Part shown: positions 18,886 to 28,181 of the stretch, piece by piece | How the letters are laid out: every line of letters starts with the position of its first letter | How positions within the stretch are numbered: the first letter of the stretch is position 1 | Source: CALSMU01 sp965230225 | GTDB taxonomy: Bacteria; Bacteroidota; Bacteroidia; Flavobacteriales_D; Parvicellaceae | Assembly (NCBI GenBank): GCA_965230225.1 | Contig: CBDDKM010000001.1 | Location: 124,001 to 188,000, forward strand | Direction of reading: 5' to 3' | Length of the DNA: 64,000 nt | Program-made: the position numbers and the translations under genes | Notes under the pieces: generated by a model | Told to the model about the DNA's origin: nothing | Databases searched by the model: none | The model's input: the letters and a program-made list of their open reading frames with translations, nothing else

Positions 18886-19767
18886 ATGATTAAATCAATG
18901 ACAGGCTATGGAAAGGCCGAAGGACTTGTAGGAAGTAAGAAGATTACTGTTGAAATCAGATCCTTAAATAGTAAGTTTTTAGATTGTAATTTGAGGATTC
19001 CTGGTTTGTACAGGGAGAAAGAAATGGTAATTCGTAGCCTGGTTGCAAAAGAAGCCAATAGAGGTAAAGTAGATGTTACTATTAGCTATGATGCTCTGGA
19101 AAGCGAGCAAAACTATTTCGTGAACAAATCTTTGATAAAAAGCTATTACGAGAGCTTATCGGAACTTTCTGGTGAAATTGATTTAGCGAATGTTGATAAG
19201 ACTGATTTTCTGGGTACGTTGATGAGACTTCCGGATGTAATGAGGTCGGAAAAACCTAAGTTAACAGAGGAAGAGTGGAATGGAATTGAAGCACTACTAG
19301 TTGGTGCACTTGAAAAGTTCAACCAATTTAGAGTAGAAGAAGGAGGGGTTCTGTCAGAAGAATTGACTAATCGTGTAACAAGTATTAGTAGATTATTAGA
19401 AGATGTGCTTCAGTATGAAGATAGCCGTATTGAAACCGTAAAAGCAAGAATTAGAAAGAACCTTGAAGAGGTAGTGGAGAAGGATAGCATCGATAATAAC
19501 CGCTTCGAGCAGGAGTTGATTTATTACCTTGAGAAATACGATATTACGGAAGAGAAAATTCGCTTAAAGGCACACTGCGATCATTTTATTAAAACGGTAG
19601 ATGAAGAAAATGGACAAGGGAAAAAACTTGGTTTCATTTCTCAGGAAATAGGTCGTGAAATCAATACCTTAGGTTCTAAGGCTAATCATGCAGACATGCA
19701 ACGCATCGTGGTGCAGATGAAAGATGAATTAGAAAAAATTAAGGAACAAACCTTAAACGTGCTTTAA
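18886..19767 (+). CDS. yicC: YicC family endoribonuclease-like protein
   Basis: A 293-residue cytoplasmic protein with the invariant YicC start (MIKSMTGYGKAE) and the C-terminal DUF1732 domain (KAHCDHF...GKKLGFISQEIGREINTLGSKAN...DELEKIKEQTLNVL). YicC proteins are reported to be endoribonucleases affecting small RNA and mRNA turnover in Escherichia coli. The catalytic His/Glu-rich core (DITEEKIRLKAHCDH) is present. Length is normal. It is the first of a tight yicC-gmk-nadD cluster (gaps of 7 and 2 bases), an arrangement common in Bacteroidota. Confidence 0.92.
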   Translation: MIKSMTGYGKAEGLVGSKKITVEIRSLNSKFLDCNLRIPGLYREKEMVIRSLVAKEANRGKVDVTISYDALESEQNYFVNKSLIKSYYESLSELSGEIDLANVDKTDFLGTLMRLPDVMRSEKPKLTEEEWNGIEALLVGALEKFNQFRVEEGGVLSEELTNRVTSISRLLEDVLQYEDSRIETVKARIRKNLEEVVEKDSIDNNRFEQELIYYLEKYDITEEKIRLKAHCDHFIKTVDEENGQGKKLGFISQEIGREINTLGSKANHADMQRIVVQMKDELEKIKEQTLNVL

Positions 19768-19774
19768 TTTCGAT

Positions 19775-20341
19775 ATGAGTGGAAAAGCAGTAATATTTTG
19801 TGCTCCTTCAGGGGCTGGAAAAACCACTATAGTACATCACTTACTTTCATTGGGTTTAAACCTGGAGTTTTCTGTTTCTGCCTGTAGTAGAGAACAGCGA
19901 CACATGGAGGTGAACGGAAAAGATTATTATTTCTTGTCTGTAGAAGAGTTCAAATCGAAAATTGAAGAAGATGCCTTTATTGAGTGGGAAGAGGTTTATA
20001 CCGATAACTTCTATGGAACTTTAAAGTCTGAAATAGAAAGAATCTGGTCGAAAGGAGTAAACGTCATTTTTGATGTAGACGTTGAAGGAGGTTTGAATCT
20101 GAAAAAACACTTTGGAGATAAAGCGTTAGCTGTCTTTGTTAAGCCACCATCTATTGAACATTTGGAAGCAAGGTTAAGAGGGAGAGAAACTGAAACTGAT
20201 GAGTCTATTGCCAGAAGAATGGGGAAAGCAGAAGTAGAGTTGGGGTATGCAGAGCGTTTTGATTACGTTTTGTTAAATGATGATTTAGAGAAGGCGTTTA
20301 CTGAAGCCAATGAGGTAGTAGGTAAATTTTTGGAAGCATAA
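19775..20341 (+). CDS. gmk: Guanylate kinase
   Basis: Phosphorylates GMP to GDP with ATP, 188 residues, cytoplasmic. The P-loop APSGAGKTT is at residues 10-18. SACSREQRHMEVNGKDYYF matches the GMP-binding SxTTRxxRxGE-xxGxxYxF region with several substitutions (Cys for the first Thr, Gln-Arg-His where family members have R-x-G-E). The YTDNFYGT and IFDVDVEGG segments are conserved. C-terminal LRGRETETDESIARRM is the lid region. It starts seven bases after yicC and ends two bases before nadD. Confidence 0.95.
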   Translation: MSGKAVIFCAPSGAGKTTIVHHLLSLGLNLEFSVSACSREQRHMEVNGKDYYFLSVEEFKSKIEEDAFIEWEEVYTDNFYGTLKSEIERIWSKGVNVIFDVDVEGGLNLKKHFGDKALAVFVKPPSIEHLEARLRGRETETDESIARRMGKAEVELGYAERFDYVLLNDDLEKAFTEANEVVGKFLEA

Positions 20342-20343
20342 AC

Positions 20344-20955
20344 ATGAGAAAAGTTGGATTATATTTCGGAACCTTTAATCCTATACACGTAGGGCACCTG
20401 ATTATAGCCAATCACATGGCAGATTACACTGACTTGGATGAGGTATGGTTGGTAGTATCTCCTCAGAACCCACTAAAAGTTAAAGCTTCATTACTTCAAG
20501 ATTATCATAGGCTGGCATTGGTTAATATTGCTATTGATGATAATGATAAGCTGAAGGCTTGTGACATAGAGTTTAACCTACCTAAGCCATCTTACACAGC
20601 AGATACCTTAATTCATTTAGTAGAAAAATTTCCAACTTATCAATTCTCACTGATAATGGGAGAGGATAATCTGAGGTCTTTTCATAAATGGAAGAATTAT
20701 GAGGAAATTCTTAACAACCATTCCATCTATGTTTATCCAAGAGCGTTAACCATTCAGGAAAAAAATGAACAGATAGATGTAAGTAAGGATAATAAGCTTG
20801 CTGAACATCCTAAGGTGACCTATTGCGATGCTCCTGTTATGAAAGTATCGGCAAGTTTTATAAGGAATGCTATTAAGGATAAAAAAGATGTAAGGTATCT
20901 CCTTACTCAGCCTGTTTATGAGTACATTATGGAGATGCACTTTTACGAAAACTAG
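20344..20955 (+). CDS. nadD: Nicotinate-nucleotide adenylyltransferase
   Basis: Adenylylates nicotinate mononucleotide to deamido-NAD in NAD synthesis, 203 residues, cytoplasmic. The nucleotidyltransferase motif GTFNPIHVGHL (9-19) is complete. SLIMGEDNLRSFHKW (mid) and the C-terminal VSASFIRNAI (equivalent to ISSTxIR) are diagnostic for NadD. It is the last gene of the yicC-gmk-nadD cluster. No terminator was seen in the 64 bases before the lipoprotein gene. Confidence 0.95.
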   Translation: MRKVGLYFGTFNPIHVGHLIIANHMADYTDLDEVWLVVSPQNPLKVKASLLQDYHRLALVNIAIDDNDKLKACDIEFNLPKPSYTADTLIHLVEKFPTYQFSLIMGEDNLRSFHKWKNYEEILNNHSIYVYPRALTIQEKNEQIDVSKDNKLAEHPKVTYCDAPVMKVSASFIRNAIKDKKDVRYLLTQPVYEYIMEMHFYEN

Positions 20956-21019
20956 CCTAATTTGGCATAGTTATTTCAAAAATGCTGTAGCTTTATAGGC
21001 CTTAACAATCAGAAACAGC

Positions 21020-21853
21020 ATGAAAAAAAGCATAAAAATAAGCGCAATATTCATCCTTTCGGCTACAATTTTAACTGTTAGTTGTGGTAAAAGGAGAGTC
21101 AATCGATCTACAGTAACCAGTCAGGATAATGCTATAGCCGAAATGGCTTTTAATGATGTTTTCAAGGTGACAGAAGATGCTTTGAAAGAAGAAAATTTAG
21201 AGAAGGGATTGTCTGATATGTTTTCGGGGTGCGCAACTATTACTGTTAACCCTCCAGTAACTGATCCAACTTTTCCTAAAACAGTAACTGTGGATTTTGG
21301 TGCAACTAACTGTACTGATGCTTATGGTGTAGAAAGAAGGGGTGTTGTGGAAGCTGTTATTACCGGGTTGTACAGAGATGCTGGAACTGTAATTACTGTT
21401 ACTCCTCAGAACTACTACGTTAATGATTACAAGATTGAAGGAACAAAAACTGTAACCAATAATGGCCAAAACGCAAGTGGAAACACTTATTTCACAATTG
21501 CTATTGATAATGCTAAGATTACTTACCCGAATGGAGATGAAATTACCTACGAAAGTGATCGTGTTAGAGAATGGGTTGTAGGTGAAAACACGCAAGGGTT
21601 ATTGGGTATTTATGACGATGAATACGATATTACCGGAACCGCTTCTGGAGTTAATAGAGAAGGAAGAGCTTTCGATCTTACGATTACAAGTCCACTAAGA
21701 GTAGCTGTAATTTGCCACTGGATTAAAAGTGGAACCATTGAAATTCAACCACAGGATTTACACCTAAGAACAGTTGATTTTGGAAATGGAGATTGCGATG
21801 ATGATGCAACAGTTACCATTAATGGTAATGTTTATAATGTAAATATGAATTAA
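21020..21853 (+). CDS. Hypothetical lipoprotein, 277 aa
   Basis: An N-terminal signal with a weak lipobox (ILTVSC, Cys at about residue 22) suggests attachment to the outer membrane or periplasmic face. The rest is beta-rich and has repeated Thr/Asn-rich strands. Paired cysteines in short segments (FSGCATITV, FGATNCTD, VICHWIK, GNGDCDDDATVTING) suggest two similar halves, each starting with a Cys-bounded strand. I do not recognise a named family. It is followed by a shared terminator and a convergent T9SS-cargo gene. A near-match promoter (TAGCTTTA) precedes it. Confidence 0.65.
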   Translation: MKKSIKISAIFILSATILTVSCGKRRVNRSTVTSQDNAIAEMAFNDVFKVTEDALKEENLEKGLSDMFSGCATITVNPPVTDPTFPKTVTVDFGATNCTDAYGVERRGVVEAVITGLYRDAGTVITVTPQNYYVNDYKIEGTKTVTNNGQNASGNTYFTIAIDNAKITYPNGDEITYESDRVREWVVGENTQGLLGIYDDEYDITGTASGVNREGRAFDLTITSPLRVAVICHWIKSGTIEIQPQDLHLRTVDFGNGDCDDDATVTINGNVYNVNMN

Positions 21854-21869
21854 ACGATATCAATAGAAT

Positions 21870-21905
21870 AAAAAAAGGGGTGCTAAAACAGCACCCCTTT
21901 TTTTA
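21870..21905. terminator. Bidirectional terminator between convergent genes
   Basis: AAAAAGGGGTGCT pairs with AGCACCCCTTTTT around an AAAAC loop. The A run and T run on either side let it serve both the lipoprotein gene (plus) and the T9SS-cargo gene (minus). Confidence 0.9.
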
Positions 21906-21920
21906 TTGAATAGGTAATAA

Positions 21921-23723
21921 TTACTTCACCCAAATCTTGTGAGATTTAGAGAAGTTGTCATTTCCAACATTAATTACGTAGTAACCGGCAGCATTTCCGT
22001 TAAGATCCAACAGGTAGTTAAACGAAGAACCTGAACGTACACTTTCGATTCTTTTAACTGTTTGTCCTAATGGATTGGTAACCGTAATGTTAACCGTCTC
22101 ATTCATGTCTCTGATTGATAAATCAAATATGTTGTTACCTGAGTATCCTACAACAAGTGTTTTACTCATGTATTCGTCTTCAATGCTAACAAACGAAGTA
22201 GGCATTTTTAATGAGAATACTCTTGTTTTAGTCCCTCCAGATACGTACTCTCCTGTATACCAGAAAGTCTCATCATCCGGATCGATAGTCATTTGAGCAT
22301 AATCTCCATAACGGTTTCCATTACCCGTTTTAGAAGAAGTACCATCAATAGCTGTTTGCTCGAAATAAGTCATTTCTCCTAACGTTTCACCGGCCCATCT
22401 TCCTGTGTAGCGGATAGAAGGGAAAGTGGTAGAGCTGGATACAGAGTATGCAAGAGCAATGTTTCCATATTTGTCCATACAAATACTTCCCAGCCATCTG
22501 CTGTCAGAATCTGGCGAGTAAGTTCCTTGTTGGTAAATAGACCATGGACCACCGTTAGTTTGTCTCAATTCGTACCATCTGATTCCTGCTCTGTTTGCAC
22601 CATTTACATCAACTGTGTGGTTTATTACAACAGAATTATGGTCGTTGAATTCTCTATACTGAGCCATGTACATCAAAGCACCTGGTACACCATCTAATTT
22701 TTGAGAGGTTCCAGGTTGTGTAATGTCATCCCAAGAAGCTGTAAATTGGCTATCGAATGGAGCTGTTGGAAGCGTATAAGGAGAGGTAATTGAACTGTTA
22801 GATGGAGTATCCCAATCTACATTAATGTCCCAAATTCTCAATGCATCAGTAGAAACTCCTGACCATGAATCATCCTCAAAATAGATAATGCTACAAGGAG
22901 TTCCTAAGCTAGGAAGAGTAGAACTTGCGTGTAGAGGAAGTGCGCTAAAGAATCCATTTTTCTTAAGTTGAACTAAAGAAAATCCGATCATTTGTGCACT
23001 TTGATCTCCTGCTAACATTTTGTCCCTTTCCATAACATAGCTATGGTTACCCGATTTGTTAGCAGTTACGTAGTAACCGTCACTCCAAATAGAATATTTA
23101 GGATAATCAGGGAAACTAGATCCAACGTTAAATGAGTATGTGTAAAATGAACCCATTGGATCTGGTGTTTCAGAAATTGCAACCCATAAATTGTTGTTAA
23201 AGTCAAATTGACTCATGAACCATCTGTCTGCAAACTTATCGTACATTACGATAGGGTCTCCGGCGTTACCTCCACCTAAGATAGATCCCAGACTTCCAGT
23301 TTTTAGTATGGTTCCTGTTTTGTCGTAAACTCTATACTGTGAGTTTACCATTTGTACATAGTGGTTAGGGCCAGCTGCTCCACTAGGGTCAGGTGGGTTA
23401 CCTCCACTTAATGCTTGCCAGTTTTGTTCAGGAGCACGGTTGATTCCTGTTCCCGGAGTTTTTTGCCAAACTGGGTCTTCTCCTTGAGGAAGTGCATTTG
23501 TTGCATCATATTCTCCTCTTTCGAAGTTGTTTCTAAATTCTTTTTTGTCTTCGTAGGTCTTTTCCTCCTCTTCCGGAAAATCACTTAATCTTTCTGAAAT
23601 AGAGAAAGAAGATGCAGTAACAACAAAACTAGGTTTAATTGCTTCTACTTGATTATCTGGTTGTTGAGCAAAAGCTGATAATGAAAGGCACACAGTACCC
23701 AATAGTAAAGCTCTTTTTTTCAT
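21921..23723 (-). CDS. Secreted T9SS-cargo protein, 600 aa
   Basis: Signal peptide MKKRALLLGTVCLSLSAFAQ (1-20), then an acidic propeptide-like segment (about 45-70), and a long beta-rich domain whose clearest motifs are GNPPDPSGAAGPNHYVQMVN (about 112-131), DKFADRWFMSQFD and GRYGDYAQMTIDP-like turns (NGNRYGDYAQM, then YTGEYV). This looks like a beta-propeller-type surface protein, but I do not recognise an enzyme motif. The C-terminal 80 residues (VVGYSGNNIFDL...GYYVINVGN...KIWVK) are a divergent T9SS type A sorting domain, so export to the surface is expected. Substrate and role unknown. Confidence 0.75.
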   Translation of the reverse strand: MKKRALLLGTVCLSLSAFAQQPDNQVEAIKPSFVVTASSFSISERLSDFPEEEEKTYEDKKEFRNNFERGEYDATNALPQGEDPVWQKTPGTGINRAPEQNWQALSGGNPPDPSGAAGPNHYVQMVNSQYRVYDKTGTILKTGSLGSILGGGNAGDPIVMYDKFADRWFMSQFDFNNNLWVAISETPDPMGSFYTYSFNVGSSFPDYPKYSIWSDGYYVTANKSGNHSYVMERDKMLAGDQSAQMIGFSLVQLKKNGFFSALPLHASSTLPSLGTPCSIIYFEDDSWSGVSTDALRIWDINVDWDTPSNSSITSPYTLPTAPFDSQFTASWDDITQPGTSQKLDGVPGALMYMAQYREFNDHNSVVINHTVDVNGANRAGIRWYELRQTNGGPWSIYQQGTYSPDSDSRWLGSICMDKYGNIALAYSVSSSTTFPSIRYTGRWAGETLGEMTYFEQTAIDGTSSKTGNGNRYGDYAQMTIDPDDETFWYTGEYVSGGTKTRVFSLKMPTSFVSIEDEYMSKTLVVGYSGNNIFDLSIRDMNETVNITVTNPLGQTVKRIESVRSGSSFNYLLDLNGNAAGYYVINVGNDNFSKSHKIWVK

Positions 23724-23862
23724 ACAGTGGTTAATTTAATAGTTGTTTTAGTGGGGAACTCCAAATATCGATTTTTTTTTCCAATCCATCAAATAGGAGT
23801 TTCCTACTGCAAAGAATCCCAAATTTATTGTTTGGTTGTCTTATAAAATGTCAAAAAAATGA

Positions 23863-23870
23863 TAGTTTTG
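23863..23870 (+). promoter_or_regulatory. -7 promoter element of the WG-repeat operon (TAGTTTTG)
   Basis: Exact TAnnTTTG match, 31 bases before the WG gene ATG. TTTG and TTG copies at 23831-23838 are plausible -33 elements, spacing about 24 bases. Confidence 0.5.
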
Positions 23871-23901
23871 GGGTTCACCATCATTTGATCCTAGATAGTT
23901 T

Positions 23902-25851
23902 ATGTTCCTGATGCGATTGTTTCAAGTGGGACTTTTTGTCCTTTGTTTTCAGCTGGTTACAGTTGGGCAGGGGCTAACCCCTAAGCAAATGAAAGGGAAG
24001 TGGGGGTATGTGAATAGCGCGGGAGAGTGGATCATCAAGGCAAAGTTTATTCAAGCGAAAGAATTTCATGAAAATCTCGCTGCTGTTCAAAAAGGTAAAA
24101 AATGGGGGTATATCAACTCCGCTGGGAAATTTGTGGTTAAACCACTGTTTGGGTACGCTACAGATTTTAGCGAAGGAAAGGCAGCTGTATTATCCCTCAA
24201 AGTACTGCAAGGAACAACCAAAGCAGATTATTTAAAACAAAAATGGGGGTTCATTAATACCTCTGGTGAGCTAATTATACCTTATACTTTTAGAAATGTA
24301 AATCCCTTCAAAAAAGGAATTGCCCTGGTTGCCAATTGGGGGCAACATGAAAAAGAACTGTACATGATCAATGAATCGGGTAAGTCAATTTCACCTCCAT
24401 TTATTGGTAAAAGGCAATACGCAGAGGACGTGTTAAAATTATCGAATGTTAGGAAAGAAGGAGATAGTGTGTATTGCTATGTAAAAAACAATGGAGATAA
24501 AATAACCGAATGGTACCTTAATAATTTTGAGTTCAAAGATTTTCCTGTAAAAGTATACCGCCCATCCGATGTGGATAATCATACTAAACCAGCAAATGCG
24601 TTTGAGGGAGATCCGAAGGTAAAGGTCTGTGCCATGATGAATAAAACCGGAAAACTATTCACTCCATGGTATACCGAAATAATGCCATTTAGTAAAGGTT
24701 TTGCACCTGTACGGTATAACCACCTTTGGGGATTTGTAGATAGCAGTTATGAATACGTTACCCAACCGGTTTATAGAGATATTGAGTTTTTAAAGGAGGG
24801 ATTTTACAACGCAGATAAAGATGTGTTGAGAAGTGTTTTGGTCAACGAAAAAGGAAGGGCAATTAGTCACGAGGTAGAAAACGTGGCGGTGTTTAACGAT
24901 ACTTTTTTTGTGTCCCGAATGACACTTAAATCCAATGATAAAGAGAGGTATTATTATGCCTTACTGGATTCGCTTGGAGATCAGCGCACAGGGTGGTACA
25001 ATAAAATACACCCTTTCGAAAATGGAATTTCCAGAGTAGAGGAAACCAGATTATATCGGGTTAAGAAAGACTCAATAGATTATGGTAATTGGTACAATTA
25101 TGTGGTGGATTCTACTGGAGAAATACTTTGTTTCTGGAGATATGGAACCACTACTACCTGGGATGGAAGTAAGCGAAAATATAGAGACAGTGTGTTGAAT
25201 TACTTATTTGCTCCAAAGGTAAATTATCATCTTACAGAAGAGTATTTTAGAGAGGTTTATCTAAAAGATTTTGCTTTTGACAAGCGTAAGGGGATTATGA
25301 ACTTCAATGGAGGAAACTTTAGTGAAGGAATGGCTCTGGTGAGTAAGAAAATGAAGAATAATACTTGTACTATTGGTGAATTAGAGTTCGAAGAAGAAGT
25401 AGTTCGATATGGGTATGTGGATTGGTATGGAGATTTGGTGATACCCTATAAATATAAAGAGGCAGGGAGTTTTACAAATGGAAAAGCCATCATTAGTGAT
25501 GGTAAATCTTATGGAGCTATTGATTATAAAGGGAGGGTGATTATAAAACCTCAATATCAATTGATGGGGAACTTTGGAAGTGGCTTGGCGCCAGTGTTTA
25601 AGGATAGTACCTGGGGCTATGTAAATAGCAAGAATAAGTTGGTGTTAGATTATCAGTATGAGGATGTTAGACCTTATAAATTTGGATATGCAGCTGTGAA
25701 AAAAGGAAAAAACTGGGCTTTAATTGATACATTTGGAAATATTGTACTAGATTACAACTACAGAAAACCTCCTAAAATGATCTCCAGAAATGTAGTGGAA
25801 GTCTTAAAAAAGGGGGTTGGTTATGTTAAAATGGAATTAAACGGATCTTAA
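23902..25851 (+). CDS. Secreted WG-repeat protein, 649 aa
   Basis: After a signal peptide (cleavage near VTVGQG, residue 23) the protein consists of many WG repeats: KWGYVNSAGEWIIKAKF, KWGYINSAGKFVVKPLF, KWGFINTSGELIIPYTF, LWGFVDSSYEYVTQPVY, TWGYVNSKNKLVLDYQY and more degenerate units, about nine or ten in total. WG repeats are short beta units of unknown biochemical role, often in surface or periplasmic proteins of Bacteroidota. No catalytic motif or T9SS domain is seen. It starts at ATG 23902, with 23911 also possible. It is followed two bases later by a secreted protein and then by that protein's lipoprotein paralogue, forming an operon closed by a terminator at 27050. Confidence 0.85.
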   Translation: MFLMRLFQVGLFVLCFQLVTVGQGLTPKQMKGKWGYVNSAGEWIIKAKFIQAKEFHENLAAVQKGKKWGYINSAGKFVVKPLFGYATDFSEGKAAVLSLKVLQGTTKADYLKQKWGFINTSGELIIPYTFRNVNPFKKGIALVANWGQHEKELYMINESGKSISPPFIGKRQYAEDVLKLSNVRKEGDSVYCYVKNNGDKITEWYLNNFEFKDFPVKVYRPSDVDNHTKPANAFEGDPKVKVCAMMNKTGKLFTPWYTEIMPFSKGFAPVRYNHLWGFVDSSYEYVTQPVYRDIEFLKEGFYNADKDVLRSVLVNEKGRAISHEVENVAVFNDTFFVSRMTLKSNDKERYYYALLDSLGDQRTGWYNKIHPFENGISRVEETRLYRVKKDSIDYGNWYNYVVDSTGEILCFWRYGTTTTWDGSKRKYRDSVLNYLFAPKVNYHLTEEYFREVYLKDFAFDKRKGIMNFNGGNFSEGMALVSKKMKNNTCTIGELEFEEEVVRYGYVDWYGDLVIPYKYKEAGSFTNGKAIISDGKSYGAIDYKGRVIIKPQYQLMGNFGSGLAPVFKDSTWGYVNSKNKLVLDYQYEDVRPYKFGYAAVKKGKNWALIDTFGNIVLDYNYRKPPKMISRNVVEVLKKGVGYVKMELNGS

Positions 25852-25853
25852 TT

Positions 25854-26402
25854 ATGAAATTCATTATTGTTATAGCAGTTTCTCTGATGTTTATGTCTGA
25901 AGGAGTTGCATCGGAAATAGCTGATTTAGGTCGCTTAACCTTAATTGAGGGAGCTAAAAAGTTTAAGGATGTAGAAGGTAAATTTGAAATTAAGTTTGCC
26001 GGAACCCCTACCATTACATCCGATGAGGTGGATACGGACCTTGGAAAAATTCAAATGAAGTCTTTTATGTATGAGATTACTTCTGAAGAAGTTCAGATGG
26101 TAGCCTATAATGATTATCCAAAGGATATGATTACAGAAGACTCCAGAGCAGAAATGCTGGAAGGTGGTAAGTCTGGCGCACTAAGTAGTTTAGGTATTGA
26201 GAATTTGGATGTGGATGAAGAGATTACTTTGGGTAAGAACAAAGGAATTCGCTTTGAGGGAAACAACGGAACGTATTACGTGAAGTATAACATGTATCTG
26301 ATAGAGAATAGACTTTATCAGGTGGCAATTTTAAAAACAGAAAGTTATCCGGATAAATCTACATCCGATGCTTTTTTCAAATCGTTTAAATTAACCAAAT
26401 AA
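25854..26402 (+). CDS. Hypothetical secreted protein, 182 aa (paralogue of next gene)
   Basis: Signal peptide MKFIIVIAVSLMFMSEGVAS, then a roughly 150-residue domain: GKFEIKFAGTPTITSDEV, DLGKIQMKSFMYE, MVAYNDYP, LEGGKSGALSSLGIENL, GIRFEGNNGTYYVKYNMYLIENRLYQVAIL. The same order of segments occurs in the following gene, so the two are tandem paralogues, here without lipobox cysteine. No enzyme signature. It begins two bases after the WG-repeat gene, so co-translation is likely. The domain may be a small ligand-binding or folding fold; the family was not recognised. Confidence 0.65.
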   Translation: MKFIIVIAVSLMFMSEGVASEIADLGRLTLIEGAKKFKDVEGKFEIKFAGTPTITSDEVDTDLGKIQMKSFMYEITSEEVQMVAYNDYPKDMITEDSRAEMLEGGKSGALSSLGIENLDVDEEITLGKNKGIRFEGNNGTYYVKYNMYLIENRLYQVAILKTESYPDKSTSDAFFKSFKLTK

Positions 26403-26418
26403 CATATAAAGAATAGAA

Positions 26419-27027
26419 ATGAAAAAAATCTTATTGTCAATGATGGCCATCTCTGTTATGATGGTGTCTTGTGGAGAAAAAGAAGCTACGAAGGAAGATT
26501 CAGATACTACAGAAAAAGAAGCGGTAGAAAACCATGAAGAAGGGGTAGTTGAAGAACCAATAGTAGAAGAAATAGAAAATGCTATTTTCCAATCTGAGGA
26601 TGGGAAATTTGAAATTAATTTCTTTGGTAAACCATCGGAGAGTAACGAAACAGTTGCTACCGAAGTGGGAGACATTGAAATGATGACGTTTATGTATGAA
26701 AAATCTGCTACAGAGGTATACATGGTAGCGTATAGTGATTACCCATCTGCTATGGTAGAGCTTTCATCTGCTCAGGATTTATTAGAAGGAGGTAAGAATG
26801 GAGCTGTAAGCAGCCTTGGTATTTACGATTTCGAATACGAGGAAGAAGCAGAGAAAAATGGTAATCCTGGACTGAGGTTTAAAGGGAATAACTCCAATTA
26901 TTATGTAGAGTACGAAATGTATTTAGTTGGAAACAGATTATACCAGGTGGCTATTTTGAGAGACGGAAGTTATGCTACTCCAGAAAGAGCAGATGCTTTC
27001 TTTAGCTCATTTGCATTGAATGAATAA
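26419..27027 (+). CDS. Hypothetical lipoprotein, 202 aa (paralogue of previous gene)
   Basis: Lipobox MMVSC with Cys at residue 17 (MKKILLSMMAISVMMVSC), then an acidic linker (residues 20-55, Glu/Asp-rich) and the same domain as the preceding gene: GKFEINFFGKPSES, EMMTFMYEKS, MVAYSDYPSAM, LEGGKNGAVSSLGIYDF, GLRFKGNNSNYYVEYEMYLVGNRLYQVAIL. The paralogue pair thus differs by anchoring: one secreted, one lipidated. Last gene of the WG operon, 16 bases after its paralogue. Role unknown. Confidence 0.7.
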   Translation: MKKILLSMMAISVMMVSCGEKEATKEDSDTTEKEAVENHEEGVVEEPIVEEIENAIFQSEDGKFEINFFGKPSESNETVATEVGDIEMMTFMYEKSATEVYMVAYSDYPSAMVELSSAQDLLEGGKNGAVSSLGIYDFEYEEEAEKNGNPGLRFKGNNSNYYVEYEMYLVGNRLYQVAILRDGSYATPERADAFFSSFALNE

Positions 27028-27049
27028 AATAATGTATCTCAATATAATT

Positions 27050-27077
27050 AAAGCTCCTTTTTAAGGGGCTTTTTTTA
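27050..27077 (+). terminator. Terminator of the WG-repeat operon
   Basis: AAGCTCC (27051-27057) pairs with GGGGCTT (27065-27071, one G-U pair) and is followed by a T run to 27076. It overlaps the last codons of the convergent GNAT gene. Confidence 0.75.
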
Positions 27078-28118
27078 TGTTACATCGTAGGCAGAAATAT
27101 ACTTTGGATGCTCAATGAAAGACTGAATTTCATCTTCATTGTAGTGCATAAATCTGCCAAAGATGATTACATCATGCGATTTTTGCATTTTGTGCATGGT
27201 GCCCAATAAAGGGTGGTTGTTTAATATGGGGTATAGTGGGTCCTTTGTGTCCAGATAGATAAACCCTTTATAGGATCGCTGTGCATTAAGAGCATGCTCC
27301 ATTAACTTTAGTAAAGCATCGGTTCTGCCCGGTTGGCAATAAATACCTTCAAATGCCAGGTAGTTGAAGTTTTTACCATTTGCAAGTCTCGAAATGATAG
27401 GTGTATAGGGAAATACATTAATAGTTAACCACCCCATTAATCCCGGTAAATTTTTTAACTTCCAGGTGGTATTGATGGCTTGAACCCCTGCTACAATTTC
27501 TCCATTTTCTTCTAATACATAGTAAGCATTTTCATACCCAATTCGATGAAGCCAAACGGTGGTGTGATCCGAGTAAAACTCTTTTAATAATGATTTGATT
27601 TTAGGAACTTCACTTGAGGAAATCGCTCTGCATCGTTGATCTTTTTTAGGGAAGAATCGACTAAAAAAGATGGTTTTCATGATGCCAAGAGTTTGGTTGT
27701 TTACTGAGTTGGAAACCCCCATTGATCGAAAGTTCTTTTTTTCGATATTGGCGTAGTAAACAGATTTTCTTTTTTCGTGTTCCGTGTAATAGGATTCTAT
27801 TTGAGCGGCAACCATCTTGCCCAACCCCATATTTTGGAACTCTTCTTTCACAGAGAAGTACCTGTAATAATAAGCGTTCGAAACTGTTTTGTGGTGCCAA
27901 ACCTCTCTGTTGCATTGAACTGCAACTGCCAGTAAGGTGCTGTCTTGCCACAAAGTATGAAAATGGGGTTCGTGTAACTCCAGAATTTTCTTTTCAGTGT
28001 CCTTGTGCTGAAGCCTCAATCCGTCGGTACCATAAGTGGTATTGGAAATAAGCGAAATAATTTCTTGAGAGCATTCTGTGATGTGGCGATATACTACTTT
28101 GTTGAGGTCCAGTTTCAT
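27075..28118 (-). CDS. GNAT-type N-acetyltransferase-like protein
   Basis: From ATG 28118 (MKLDLNKVVYRHIT) it is 347 residues. A GNAT-like core is suggested by YYRYFSVKEEFQNMGLGKMVAAQIE, with the V-x-x-x-x-x-x-G-x-G acetyl-CoA loop (EEFQNMGLGKMV), followed by a second half (residues about 180-345) that may be a divergent second acetyltransferase domain. The substrate is unknown. An upstream ATG at 28196 would add 26 residues but would run into the promoter region of the divergent DUF3109 gene, so 28118 is preferred. No signal peptide, so cytoplasmic. The gene ends within the terminator of the WG operon. Confidence 0.65.
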   Translation of the reverse strand: MKLDLNKVVYRHITECSQEIISLISNTTYGTDGLRLQHKDTEKKILELHEPHFHTLWQDSTLLAVAVQCNREVWHHKTVSNAYYYRYFSVKEEFQNMGLGKMVAAQIESYYTEHEKRKSVYYANIEKKNFRSMGVSNSVNNQTLGIMKTIFFSRFFPKKDQRCRAISSSEVPKIKSLLKEFYSDHTTVWLHRIGYENAYYVLEENGEIVAGVQAINTTWKLKNLPGLMGWLTINVFPYTPIISRLANGKNFNYLAFEGIYCQPGRTDALLKLMEHALNAQRSYKGFIYLDTKDPLYPILNNHPLLGTMHKMQKSHDVIIFGRFMHYNEDEIQSFIEHPKYISAYDVT

Positions 28119-28181
28119 AGTTGCAGTGTTAGGGTGAAAATAATCAATAAAATGTAAATTGAACTTGAGGTCAGGAAGAAG

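Noticed and set aside
21197..21595. 132-codon minus-strand frame inside the hypothetical lipoprotein gene
   Set aside because: Antisense to a frame with a signal peptide; its sequence has no domain features.
27722..28051. 109-codon plus-strand frame inside the GNAT gene
   Set aside because: Antisense to a better supported gene and without plausible protein features.
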